DNA of 46,847 bases from Sphingomonas endophytica (GTDB lineage: Bacteria > Pseudomonadota > Alphaproteobacteria > Sphingomonadales > Sphingomonadaceae), in NCBI RefSeq assembly GCF_001476895.1, contig NZ_LDTB01000056.1, positions 1 through 46,847 of the forward strand. The letters are read 5' to 3'. Within the stretch, counting starts at the first letter, position 1. Each line of letters starts with the position of its first letter. Below are positions 8,595-16,263 of this stretch, piece by piece. The translations under genes were made by a program, and so were the position numbers. The notes below the pieces were generated by a model. The model saw only the letters and a program-made list of their open reading frames with translations, had not been told where the DNA came from and did no database searches.

Positions 8595-9179
8595 ATGCCG
8601 ATCCGCCAGCTGTTCCCGACCCTGTTCTACGAAGCCGATCTGGGCGACGCCACGCTGCTCGCCGAACTCGACGAATCGTGCCGCGCACTGGCGCAGGACG
8701 ACACCGCCGGCCGCCGCTGGTCGAAGGCGCATGGCTATCGCGGCTATACCAGCTACGCCTCGCTGAACGACCTGCCGCTGCGCGACCCGGTCTTCGCCGA
8801 CCTGAAGAAGGCGCTCGACCGACACGTCGCCGCCTTCGCCAAGGAGGCGGGCTTCGATCTGGGCGGGCGCAAGCTGAAGCTCGACAGCCTGTGGGTGAAC
8901 GTCATGAAGCCGGGCGGCACGCATTCCGGCCACATCCACCCGCACAGCGTCGTGTCCGGCACCGTCTATGTCGCGGTGCCGGAGGGGTCGGGCGCGCTGA
9001 AGCTGGAAGATCCGCGTCTGCCGATGCTGATGGCCGCGCCGCCGCGCGACGGCACCTTCGTCTATGCCGAACCGCGCGCCGGATCGCTGTTCCTCTGGGA
9101 AAGCTGGCTGCGGCACGAGGTGATGACCAGCGCGGCGAAAGCGGAGCGGATCAGCGTCAGCTTCAATTATCGCTGGTAG
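8595..9179 (+). CDS. Putative 2OG-Fe(II) oxygenase, TIGR02466 family
   Basis: A 194-residue protein with the features of the TIGR02466 family of predicted 2-oxoglutarate/Fe(II) oxygenases. It opens with the family-like LFPTLFYEADL. The central LWVNVMKPGGTHSGHIHPHS carries candidate metal-binding histidines (110-117). SGTVYVAVPEGSGAL forms the cupin core. The distal WLRHEVM (His174) and ISVSFNYRW provide the expected C-terminal His and the 2-oxoglutarate-binding Arg/Ser region. The substrate is unknown. It follows the ABC exporter by 64 bp on the same strand, with a weak ribosome site, so it may be a read-through or an independent gene. Confidence 0.82.
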   Translation: MPIRQLFPTLFYEADLGDATLLAELDESCRALAQDDTAGRRWSKAHGYRGYTSYASLNDLPLRDPVFADLKKALDRHVAAFAKEAGFDLGGRKLKLDSLWVNVMKPGGTHSGHIHPHSVVSGTVYVAVPEGSGALKLEDPRLPMLMAAPPRDGTFVYAEPRAGSLFLWESWLRHEVMTSAAKAERISVSFNYRW

Positions 9180-9210
9180 GGTATATCCGAACGGTCGTGG
9201 CGTCCGGGGC

Positions 9211-9288
9211 GGACATGTTCCGAGGTCCACTGCTCCGCACGATCAACAGATGGTGGGTCTGCGGGTCGGTGGATGCCGGAACATGTCC
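9211..9288. repeat. Inverted-pair extragenic repeat (ATGTTCCGG type)
   Basis: GGACATGTTCCG (9211-9222) and CGGAACATGTCC (9277-9288) are perfect inverse copies 54 nt apart, each flanked by smaller GC palindromes. The element lies between convergent genes (2OG oxygenase and SDR) and probably folds at both mRNA 3' ends. Confidence 0.6.
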
Positions 9289-9321
9289 GGCATGACGAGG
9301 TGAGGGTCGCGACGGCCGCGC

Positions 9322-10173
9322 TCACCCCCCGGTGGGATAGTCCGCCCCCAGCGCCACGTCGCGCGCGCCCTCGATCTCCGACAGCCGCGCGCGCAACCGC
9401 TCGGTCACATGGTCGAAGCCCCATTTGCCGAGCACCAGATGGCGCGGCGGCCGCTCCTGCTCGACCGCCGCGATCATCGCCTCGGCGGCGCGCACCGGGT
9501 CCCCGGGCTGGTTGCCCGAATAGCCCTTCGTCGCGGCCATGCGCGCGGCGGCGGTGTCGGCGTAATCGGCGATGCGGCTCTCCGTCTGGCGTAGCGAGCG
9601 GCCCGCCCAGTCGGTGCGGAACGGTCCCGGCTCGACGCAGGTCACGGCGATGCCCAGCGGGGCGACCTCGGCGGCCAGTGCGTCGGAGAAACCCTCCACC
9701 GCATGTTTCGACGCCGCGTAATAGCCCGACGACGGAAAGCCGATCAGACCGGCGACGGAGGTGATGTTGATGATCGCGCCCTGCCGTCGCGCGCGCATCC
9801 CCGGCAGGACGGCGCGCGTCATCGCGAACAGGCCGAAGACATTGGCGTCGAACTGCGCGCGGATCTCGGCATCCTCGCCCTCCTCGATGCTCGACTGATA
9901 GCCATAGCCGGCGTTGTTCACGAGCACGTCGACCCGCCCGAATTGCGCCTCCGCCCGCGTGACCGCTTCGGCGATCGCGGCGGGGTCGGTCACGTCGAGC
10001 GCCAGCGGCAGCGCGCGGTCGCCCTGCCCCTCCGCAAGATCGGCCACCCGGCCCGCGTCGCGTGCCGTCACCACCGCGCGCCATCCGCGCGCCAGCACCA
10101 GCCGCGCCAGCTCGCGCCCGAACCCGGTCGAGCAGCCGGTGATGAACCACACCGGATCGGCAGGGAGCGTCAT
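9322..10173 (-). CDS. Short-chain dehydrogenase/reductase (classical SDR)
   Basis: A 283-residue NAD(P)-dependent oxidoreductase. The dinucleotide motif TGCSTGFG is at 12-19, NNAGYGY near 86-92, the catalytic Ser139 in INITSVAG, and the YAASK motif gives Tyr152 and Lys156. The C-terminal region differs from fatty-acid-synthesis FabG enzymes. The start MTLPADPVWF at 10173 was chosen because the SDR fold begins at once; the frame stays open upstream through the promoter region. A GGAAC-N17-CGTT motif 34-59 nt upstream suggests control by the general stress sigma factor. The substrate is unknown. Confidence 0.9.
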   Translation of the reverse strand: MTLPADPVWFITGCSTGFGRELARLVLARGWRAVVTARDAGRVADLAEGQGDRALPLALDVTDPAAIAEAVTRAEAQFGRVDVLVNNAGYGYQSSIEEGEDAEIRAQFDANVFGLFAMTRAVLPGMRARRQGAIINITSVAGLIGFPSSGYYAASKHAVEGFSDALAAEVAPLGIAVTCVEPGPFRTDWAGRSLRQTESRIADYADTAAARMAATKGYSGNQPGDPVRAAEAMIAAVEQERPPRHLVLGKWGFDHVTERLRARLSEIEGARDVALGADYPTGG

Positions 10174-10206
10174 ATGAAATATCCCGAAGTATAAAGACCT
10201 TGCGGA

Positions 10207-10232
10207 AACGTCACACGATCGGGCTGCGTTCC
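10207..10232 (-). promoter_or_regulatory. EcfG-type (general stress) promoter for the SDR gene
   Basis: Read on the minus strand, GGAAC (10232-10228), a 17-nt spacer and CGTT (10210-10207) match exactly the GGAAC-N16/17-CGTT consensus of alphaproteobacterial EcfG sigma factors. Transcription would start near 10200, about 28 nt before the SDR start at 10173, which is a normal distance. The opposite strand carries only a degenerate GGAAA copy, so the rightward helicase is probably driven by something else. Confidence 0.62.
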
Positions 10233-10273
10233 CGCTGGCAATCGTCTGGCGAAAGGCGCATGGAGGGTTCTTC

Positions 10274-11959
10274 ATGGACTTCCCGAATCTCCCCCCCGCG
10301 CTCGCCAGCGCGCTCGCCACGCGTGGATATGCCACGCTCACCCCCGTTCAGGCCGAGGTGACCGCCGAGGTCGCGCATGGCCGCGACCTGCTCGTCTCCG
10401 CGCAGACCGGCTCCGGCAAGACCGTCGCCTTCGGCCTCGCCATGGCCGAACAATTGCTGGGCGAGGACGGCAACCTGCCCCCCGCCGGTCCGCCGCTGGC
10501 GCTGGTCATCGCACCGACGCGCGAACTGGCGTTGCAGGTCGCCAAGGAACTGACCTGGCTCTACGCCGGCGCGCGCATCGCGACCTGCGTCGGCGGCATG
10601 GACGCCAGCCGCGAGCGCCGCGCGCTGAACCACGGCGCGCATATCGTCGTCGGCACGCCGGGCCGCCTGCGCGACCATGCCGAGCGCGGCGCGCTGAACC
10701 TGTCGAAGATCCGCGCCGCCGTCCTCGACGAGGCGGACGAGATGCTCGACATGGGCTTCCGCGACGATCTCCAGGCGCTGCTCGACCAGACGCCGACCGA
10801 GCGCCGCACCCTGTTGTTCTCCGCGACGCTGCCGCGCCCGATCGTGGCGCTGGCCAAGGCGTATCAGCGCGACGCGCTGCGTATCTCGACGGTCAGCGAG
10901 CAGCGCGGGCACGGTGACATCACCTATCGCGCGGTCACGGTCGCGCCGTCCGAGATCGAACATGCGGTCATCAACCTGCTGCGTTACTACGAGGCGGAAA
11001 CCGCGATCCTGTTCTGCGCGACCCGCGACAACGTGCGCCACCTGCACGCCGGGCTGGTCGAGCGCGGCTTCGCGGCGGTCGCCCTGTCGGGCGAGCATTC
11101 GCAGAACGAGCGCAACCATGCGTTGCAGGCGCTGCGTGATCGCCGCGCGCGCGTCTGCGTCGCGACCGACGTCGCCGCGCGCGGGATCGACCTGCCGACG
11201 CTCAGCCTCGTCATCCACGTCGAGATGCCGCGCGATGCCGAGGTGTTGCAGCACCGGTCGGGGCGCACCGGGCGCGCCGGCAAGAAGGGAACGGCGGTGC
11301 TGATCGTCCCCTATCCGCGCCGTCGTCGTGTCGAGATGATGCTGCGCGGCGCGCGCATCGCCGCCGAATGGGGCGACGTGCCGAGCGCCGAGGCGATCCG
11401 CGCCAAGGATCGCGAGCGGCTGCTGGAACGGCTGCTCGCGCCGGTCGAGGTCGATGACGACGACAAGGCGCTGGCCGCCGAACTGCTGACGCAGCGCACG
11501 CCGGAGGAGATCGCGGCCGCCTTGGTCGCCGCGCAGCGCGCCGCGCTGCCCGCCCCCGAGGAGCTCGCCGATCGCAGCGAGATGACCGAGCGTCAGCAGA
11601 AGGGGCATCGCGACGGCTTCGACGACGTGGTGTGGTTCCACATGAACGTCGGCCGCCGCCAGAACGCCGACCCGCGCTGGGTGCTGCCGCTGCTGTGCCG
11701 TCGCGGCCACGTGACCAAGGCGGAGATCGGCGCGATCCGCATCGGCGCGACCGAAACGCAGTTCCAGGTGCCGCGCGCCTTGGCGGCGCGCTTCGCGGCG
11801 GCGGTGAAGGCCACCGCCAATGCGGACGGCGAGGACGAGAGCGGCGTCCGTATCGAGCCGATGCCCGCGAATGCCGCCCCGATCCGCAACGCCGGTGCGC
11901 CGCCGCAGCGTCGCCACGGCGGCGGCGCGCCGCGCGGTGGGCCGCGCCCGCGGCGCTAA
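10274..11959 (+). CDS. DEAD-box RNA helicase with DbpA-type RNA-binding domain
   Basis: A 561-residue ATP-dependent RNA helicase. The Q motif is in YATLTPVQAEV, motif I AQTGSGKT at 43-50, PTRELALQVA near 81-90, DEAD at 152-155, then LLFSATLPRP. The second RecA domain carries VATDVAARGIDLP and HRSGRTGRAG. The C-terminus (about 450-525, starting VVWFHMNVGRR) matches the DbpA/CsdA RNA-binding RRM-like domain, followed by a short Arg/Gly-rich tail. This architecture fits ribosome assembly or cold-adaptation helicases of the CsdA/DbpA group. The start at 10274 has a GGAGGG ribosome site at 10262-10267. A strong bidirectional terminator follows. Confidence 0.93.
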   Translation: MDFPNLPPALASALATRGYATLTPVQAEVTAEVAHGRDLLVSAQTGSGKTVAFGLAMAEQLLGEDGNLPPAGPPLALVIAPTRELALQVAKELTWLYAGARIATCVGGMDASRERRALNHGAHIVVGTPGRLRDHAERGALNLSKIRAAVLDEADEMLDMGFRDDLQALLDQTPTERRTLLFSATLPRPIVALAKAYQRDALRISTVSEQRGHGDITYRAVTVAPSEIEHAVINLLRYYEAETAILFCATRDNVRHLHAGLVERGFAAVALSGEHSQNERNHALQALRDRRARVCVATDVAARGIDLPTLSLVIHVEMPRDAEVLQHRSGRTGRAGKKGTAVLIVPYPRRRRVEMMLRGARIAAEWGDVPSAEAIRAKDRERLLERLLAPVEVDDDDKALAAELLTQRTPEEIAAALVAAQRAALPAPEELADRSEMTERQQKGHRDGFDDVVWFHMNVGRRQNADPRWVLPLLCRRGHVTKAEIGAIRIGATETQFQVPRALAARFAAAVKATANADGEDESGVRIEPMPANAAPIRNAGAPPQRRHGGGAPRGGPRPRR

Positions 11960-11966
11960 CGCTTTT

Positions 11967-12042
11967 CGTCATGGCGGGCGCGGCGACGCCACCGGGGTGA
12001 GATCAGGACGCCCTGGATTGCTTCGCTGCGTTCGCCATGACG
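11967..12042. repeat. Inverted-pair extragenic repeat (CGTCATGGCG type)
   Basis: CGTCATGGCG (11967-11976) and CGCCATGACG (12033-12042) are perfect inverse copies enclosing about 56 nt that include a GGATTGCTTCGCTGCG segment. That segment is also seen in related form in the element at 30006-30077. It lies just before the helicase terminator. Confidence 0.55.
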
Positions 12043-12091
12043 ATCGGTGGTAGGAACCGGGCCCTTTCCCCCGATAGCATCACGCTCCCTG

Positions 12092-12132
12092 GAAAACGGC
12101 GACCGTGGCTCCGCGCCACGGTCGCCGTTTTC
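12092..12132. terminator. Strong bidirectional terminator between helicase and PhoX genes
   Basis: An 18-bp perfect stem (12092-12109 with 12115-12132; loop TCCGC) begins GAAAACGGCGACC and ends in GCCGTTTTC. It supplies a T-run in both directions. It lies between the convergent DEAD-box helicase and PhoX-like genes. Confidence 0.85.
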
Positions 12133-12189
12133 GTCTCCGGCCCGATACCGCCCTACCCTCGCGGGCGGAGCGACACCGGAACGCCGCGC

Positions 12190-14685
12190 TTACAGCCCGA
12201 CGACGCCGCCGTCGTTCTTGGTGATGACCACGGTCGCCGCGCGCGGGCGGCCGGTGCCGGTGCCCGTCGCCTGGCTCTGCGGCCAGTGCGAGGTGATGTT
12301 GGCGTAGTCGCCGTCCTCGCCCGGGTGCTGGACGTTGATGAAGATCGAGCGGCCGTCGGCGGTCGAGGTGATGCCGGTGATCTCGCACTCCTTCGGCCCG
12401 ACCAGGAAGCGCTTCAGCTTCGCGCCCGGCGCCGCACCGACGCGCGCGGTCGCCGTGGCGGTGCCGCCGAACGAACTGGTCACGGTCCTGGTCGTGCCGT
12501 CCCCGACGCGGCCGGGCATCCCGATCAGCATCATGCAGTTGGTGACGTCGGTATAGGCACCGTCGTCGGTCTGCACGAACAGCAGCGGCGACGCCTGCCC
12601 GCCCGCGTTGGTCGGCAGCCCGAACCACAGCCCGTCCGGCGAGGAGAAGTCGTTGGTATCGTCCAGCCCCGACAGATTGACGTTGTTCGCGTCGGCGGTC
12701 GAACGTGCGCCGAACGCATAGACGTCCCAGGTGAAGCTGGTCGATTCGGTCGAGTCGTTCGCCTCGCGCAGCCGGACGACATGGCCGTTTGCGTTGCCCG
12801 TGCTGGTGCCACCATCGGTGCGCGTGTCGACATAGGACCGGGGATTGGCGGCATCGATCGACCGCTGGCTGCTGCTCGACGCCACGCCGCGGCGATTCGA
12901 ATTGTTGGTCAGCGTGCAATACATCTCGCCGTTGACCGGGTTCACCGCGGTCCATTCCGGCCGATCCATCGGCGTCGCGCCCAGCGCGTCGCCGGCGAGG
13001 CGCGCGTTGGCGAGCACGTCGGCCTGACTGGCGAAGGGATAGCGCGTGTTGTTCGCGTCCAGCCCGTTCTGCCCGAACACCAAGGGCAGCCACTGGCCGG
13101 TGCCGTCGGCGTTGAACTTCGCCACGTACAGCGTGCCGGTGTCGAGATACTTGTCGCCGGTCGCCAGACGATCCGTCGGGGTCGCATCCGCCGTCGACCA
13201 GGCGGTCGCCGACACGAACTTGTAGATATATTCGTTGCGGCCGTCGTCGCCCATGTAGAAGGCCGGCTTCACGCCCGCGACCATCCGGCCCGCCATCACG
13301 CCTTCATGCGCCATGCGGCCCAGCGCGGTGCGCTTGCGCGGGGTCGAGGCCGGATTGTACGGGTCGATCTCGACCACCCAGCCGAAGGTGAACGGCTCGT
13401 TGCGGAAATCGGCGGTGCCGTCCGCCGCATTGGCCGCGACCGCCGAGGCGTTCCAGCGCGAGAAGATCGTGCTGGTGGGGTCCGTCGCGGCGACCGTCTG
13501 CCAGCCGTAGCGGCTGTTGGTGCCGACGCCGTAGCGCGACAGCGACGTCACCTGCTTGGCATTGCCCGTCGCGGTCCGGACCGAGGCATCGGTCGACGCG
13601 CGCGCGAAATAGCCCGCCCAATTCTCCTCGCAGGTCGCGTAATCGCCCCACGGCAGCGCGCCGTTCGCGCAATTGTTGATCGTGCCGCGCCCGGTGGTGC
13701 CGTCCTTGGAATAGACGGTGCGCAGCATCGCGTCGCCCTTCACCGGACCGCTGAACGCGACCGGCGTATTGGGGGTCACGCGGCGGTTGAGCGCGCTGTT
13801 CGGGACATAGCTCCACGCGCCCGTGTTGCCCGCGCGGGCGACCTCGACCACCGACACGCCGTGCGCCTCGATCTCCTTGAGGACCTCCGCCTCCGGACGA
13901 CGCGCGACGCCGTTCGCGTCGGTCGTGGTCGTCGGCGCGCCGACGTGCATGTAACCGGGATTGATATATTCGTGGTTGATCGCCAGCAGGCCGCGCGTGT
14001 TGTTGGACGCATCCGGCGTGTTGCCGCTGGCGGCGAGCCCGAAATAGCTCATGCCGTCGTGATTGTCGCCCGCGCGCTGCGCGTAATTGGTGTCGGTTCC
14101 GTCGTTGGCGAAGGCGGCGACGCCCGAGGCGATCGGGTCGCCGGCGCGATACAGCACCGACACGGTGTACCCCGACGGCACGGTCACGATGTCGTTCTTG
14201 TTCTTGGCCACCGCCGCGAACGCCAGCGTCGCGGGGCTGACGACGACGGTCGAGCGCTCGCTGCTGCTGCCGGTGCCGTTGCTGGCGGTGAACTGCAGCA
14301 CGATATTGGTCGTGGTCGTGACGTTCGGCGCGACGAAGCTCACCGAATTGCCGCTGGTCTGGAGCGCGACGGTCGGGCCGCCGACCTGCGTCCAGGCGGT
14401 CGTCGCGGCGTTGGCGGTGGCGCTGGACGTCAGCGTCACGACCCGTCCGCCCTGCGTCTGGACGGTCGTGCCGTCGGTGACGGTGATGACGTCGGCCTTG
14501 TCATCGCTCTCGCCGCAGCCCGCGAGGAGCGAGGCACCGAAGGCGGCGGTGGTCATCGCGCTCATCCCGCCCATCATCTGACGCCGCGAATAACGCTGCT
14601 CGACCAGTTCGCCCAGCGTGGTCGTGGTCGAAGGATTGGCGTCGACGTCACCGTCGTAATCGTTGCCGATGATAAGGTTGTTCAC
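12190..14685 (-). CDS. PhoX/DUF839-family alkaline phosphatase-like Tat protein
   Basis: An 831-residue exported protein of the PhoX (DUF839) family, typically a calcium/iron phosphatase that releases phosphate from organic phosphate outside the cytoplasm. The N-terminus has the long leader seen in PhoX, then a twin-arginine motif SRRQMM (33-38), a hydrophobic stretch and LLAGC (Cys57), which reads as a lipobox. About residues 70-155 form a beta-rich Ig-like insert (TQGGRVVTLTSSATAN...). The catalytic domain contains GLLAINHEYINPG and YATCEENWAGYF (about 346-357), matching the PhoX Cys/Glu metal-site region. The start is GTG at 14685 behind GGGGA. Regulation by phosphate (PhoB) is common for PhoX, but I saw no clear Pho box in the 120 bp upstream. 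Confidence 0.86.
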   Translation of the reverse strand: MNNLIIGNDYDGDVDANPSTTTTLGELVEQRYSRRQMMGGMSAMTTAAFGASLLAGCGESDDKADVITVTDGTTVQTQGGRVVTLTSSATANAATTAWTQVGGPTVALQTSGNSVSFVAPNVTTTTNIVLQFTASNGTGSSSERSTVVVSPATLAFAAVAKNKNDIVTVPSGYTVSVLYRAGDPIASGVAAFANDGTDTNYAQRAGDNHDGMSYFGLAASGNTPDASNNTRGLLAINHEYINPGYMHVGAPTTTTDANGVARRPEAEVLKEIEAHGVSVVEVARAGNTGAWSYVPNSALNRRVTPNTPVAFSGPVKGDAMLRTVYSKDGTTGRGTINNCANGALPWGDYATCEENWAGYFARASTDASVRTATGNAKQVTSLSRYGVGTNSRYGWQTVAATDPTSTIFSRWNASAVAANAADGTADFRNEPFTFGWVVEIDPYNPASTPRKRTALGRMAHEGVMAGRMVAGVKPAFYMGDDGRNEYIYKFVSATAWSTADATPTDRLATGDKYLDTGTLYVAKFNADGTGQWLPLVFGQNGLDANNTRYPFASQADVLANARLAGDALGATPMDRPEWTAVNPVNGEMYCTLTNNSNRRGVASSSSQRSIDAANPRSYVDTRTDGGTSTGNANGHVVRLREANDSTESTSFTWDVYAFGARSTADANNVNLSGLDDTNDFSSPDGLWFGLPTNAGGQASPLLFVQTDDGAYTDVTNCMMLIGMPGRVGDGTTRTVTSSFGGTATATARVGAAPGAKLKRFLVGPKECEITGITSTADGRSIFINVQHPGEDGDYANITSHWPQSQATGTGTGRPRAATVVITKNDGGVVGL

Positions 14686-14804
14686 GATCGTTCCCCGGAT
14701 GCGGTTACGCGGTCGTCATTGGCGGCGGCAAAAGGCACGGGCGTGAAGGATCGGCGACATCCGCGCGACAAATCCGCGTCAGATCGATGACATCACCGCC
14801 AGGG

Positions 14805-14833
14805 CTTGACGCGTGACCGGAAACGGCTAAGAG
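14805..14833 (+). promoter_or_regulatory. Promoter of the rplJ-rplL operon
   Basis: CTTGAC (14805-14810) and TTGACG overlap as a -35 element. After a 16-nt spacer, CTAAGA (14827-14832) serves as the -10. This is a good sphingomonad sigma-70 layout. It lies about 30 nt before the conserved L10 leader RNA, as expected. Confidence 0.65.
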
Positions 14834-14862
14834 CGCCCGGTCGCCGGGTCTTGCCCGGCACA

Positions 14863-14917
14863 CCGTCCGAGACAGTGGGTGGCCCCTCGCGGCCTTAATT
14901 CCCCACCGAGACGGGGA
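14863..14917 (+). ncRNA. L10 leader: autoregulatory ribosomal protein binding RNA
   Basis: The segment from CCGTCCGAGACAGTGGGTG to CCACCGAGACGGGG has the pattern of the L10 leader (kink-turn stem bearing CCGAGAC...CCCACCGAG elements). This leader is bound by L10-L12 to repress translation of the operon. Downstream, CATGCTGAATCAGCATG (14939-14955) is a perfect palindrome, and further GC stems lead to the rplJ ribosome site. They may be the switching part of the leader. The remainder of 14686-15078 holds only the promoter and the PhoX upstream region. Confidence 0.75.
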
Positions 14918-15078
14918 CAGGATCGACGCCACCCTTGTCATGCTGAATCAGCATGGCCGGTAGCCGGTCATTCCCCATCGCTGGACAATGCCCCCGGCCC
15001 TGCACCCGCAGGACCGGAGGTTCGTACCCGGAAGGGCTTGCGTGTTTCGGCACGCCCCTTCCCAATGTGGAGAATGGC

Positions 15079-15594
15079 ATGGATCGTAGTCAGAAGACCG
15101 CGGCCGTCGCCGAGCTCAACCGTACCTTCTCCGAGGTCGGCGTGGTGGTTGTCACCCGCAATCTCGGGATGACGGTGGCGCAGTCGACCGACTTGCGCAA
15201 CCGGATGCGGGATGCCGGCGCGACCTACAAGGTCTCGAAGAACAAGCTTGCCAGGATCGCACTCGACGGCACCGACTATGGCTCGATCAGCGACATGCTG
15301 ACCGGTCCGGTCGGCCTGGCGACCTCGACCGATCCGGTCGCGGCCGCGAAGGTTGCCGCCGAATTCGCCAAGACGACCGACAAGTTCGAGATCGTCGGCG
15401 GTGCGATGGGCGCGACCCCGCTCGACGTGGCGGGCGTGCAGGCACTGGCCACGCTGCCGTCGCTGGACGAGCTGCGTGCGAAGATCGTCGGCCTCATCGT
15501 GGCGCCTGCCACGAAGCTGGCGACCATCACCCAGGCCCCGGCCGCGCAGATCGCGCGCGTGCTGGCAGCTTATTCGGAGAAGGAAGCGGCCTGA
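15079..15594 (+). CDS. rplJ: 50S ribosomal protein L10
   Basis: The 171-residue stalk base protein anchors L7/L12 dimers on the 23S rRNA GTPase centre. The start at 15079 (MDRSQKTAAVAELNRTFSEV) fits the family N-terminus; the frame stays open upstream through the leader but has no family sequence there. Conserved segments include the RNA-binding VTRNLGMTVAQ...LRNRMRDAGATYKVSKNKLAR. The C-terminal helix APAAQIARVLAAYSEKE binds L12. A GTGGAG ribosome site lies at 15067-15072. It is co-transcribed with rplL, 69 bp downstream. Confidence 0.97.
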   Translation: MDRSQKTAAVAELNRTFSEVGVVVVTRNLGMTVAQSTDLRNRMRDAGATYKVSKNKLARIALDGTDYGSISDMLTGPVGLATSTDPVAAAKVAAEFAKTTDKFEIVGGAMGATPLDVAGVQALATLPSLDELRAKIVGLIVAPATKLATITQAPAAQIARVLAAYSEKEAA

Positions 15595-15663
15595 TTTCGG
15601 GCAGCATCCTGTTGATGTGTTGGAATATGGGGCACCTGTCCCCGTTTGATAGGAAGTAAGATC

Positions 15664-16041
15664 ATGGCAGACCTGAACGCGCTGGTTGACCAGCTGAGCG
15701 AACTGACCGTCCTGGAAGCGGCCGAGCTGTCGAAGCTGCTCGAAGAGAAGTGGGGCGTTTCGGCCGCTGCGGCGGTTGCGGCTGCTCCGGCAGCTGGCGG
15801 CGGCGCTGGCGCCCCGGCCGCTGAAGAGAAGACCGAGTTCGACGTGATCCTGACCGGCGACGGTGGCAAGAAGATCAACGTCATCAAGGAAGTCCGCGCG
15901 ATCACCGGCCTGGGCCTGACCGAAGCCAAGGCGCTGGTCGAAGGCGCGCCGAAGCCCGTCAAGGAAGGCGTGAGCAAGGACGAGGCCGAGAAGGTCAAGA
16001 AGCAGCTGGAAGAAGCCGGCGCGACCGTCGAGCTGAAGTAA
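15664..16041 (+). CDS. rplL: 50S ribosomal protein L7/L12
   Basis: A 125-residue acidic stalk protein. The N-terminal dimerisation domain ([22 protein letters not shown]) is followed by an Ala/Gly/Pro-rich hinge (about 38-58). The C-terminal factor-binding domain carries [10 protein letters not shown] and the [22 protein letters not shown] motif that contacts elongation factors. The start at 15664 gives the conserved MADLNALV; the ATG at 15646 is unsupported. It is the last gene of this transcription unit: a strong terminator lies 173 bp downstream, and rpoB is 1.45 kb away with an antisense gene between. Confidence 0.97.
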   Translation: MADLNALVDQLSELTVLEAAELSKLLEEKWGVSAAAAVAAAPAAGGGAGAPAAEEKTEFDVILTGDGGKKINVIKEVRAITGLGLTEAKALVEGAPKPVKEGVSKDEAEKVKKQLEEAGATVELK

Positions 16042-16214
16042 GCCGAAGCGGTGGAGCGGGCCCAGGCCCGCTCGACCGCAAGGCCGGCCGGCGAGCGGCC
16101 CAAGCCCGCTCGTTCGACGTTATCGGAGTGAAAGGCCGATCATGCCCCCGGCATAATCTGAACGATGCGGGACATCGTTCACCTTCCACTCTCTGATGAC
16201 GCGGCCGCCAGCAG

Positions 16215-16252
16215 AAAAGGGGCGACACCCGACCCGGGTGCCGCCCCTTTTT
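16215..16252. terminator. Strong bidirectional terminator between rplL and the vWA gene
   Basis: AAAAGGGGCGACACCC (16215-16230) pairs with GGGTGCCGCCCCTTTTT (16236-16252), with one mismatch and a 5-nt loop. Its flanking A-run and T-run make it an intrinsic terminator in both directions. It ends the rplJL unit and the convergent PEP-CTERM gene. GC-rich repeats of GAGCGGGCC type (16054-16112) precede it. Confidence 0.88.
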
Positions 16253-16263
16253 CATGTCCGCCC

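Noticed and set aside
12037..14790. 917-codon plus-strand frame opposite the PhoX-like gene
   Set aside because: Arg/His/Val-rich shadow; the minus strand encodes Tat motif, lipobox and PhoX motifs.
16042..16214. GC-rich repeats after rplL considered as a tRNA or small RNA gene
   Set aside because: No cloverleaf or conserved tRNA motifs; only GAGCGGGCC-type palindromes before the terminator.
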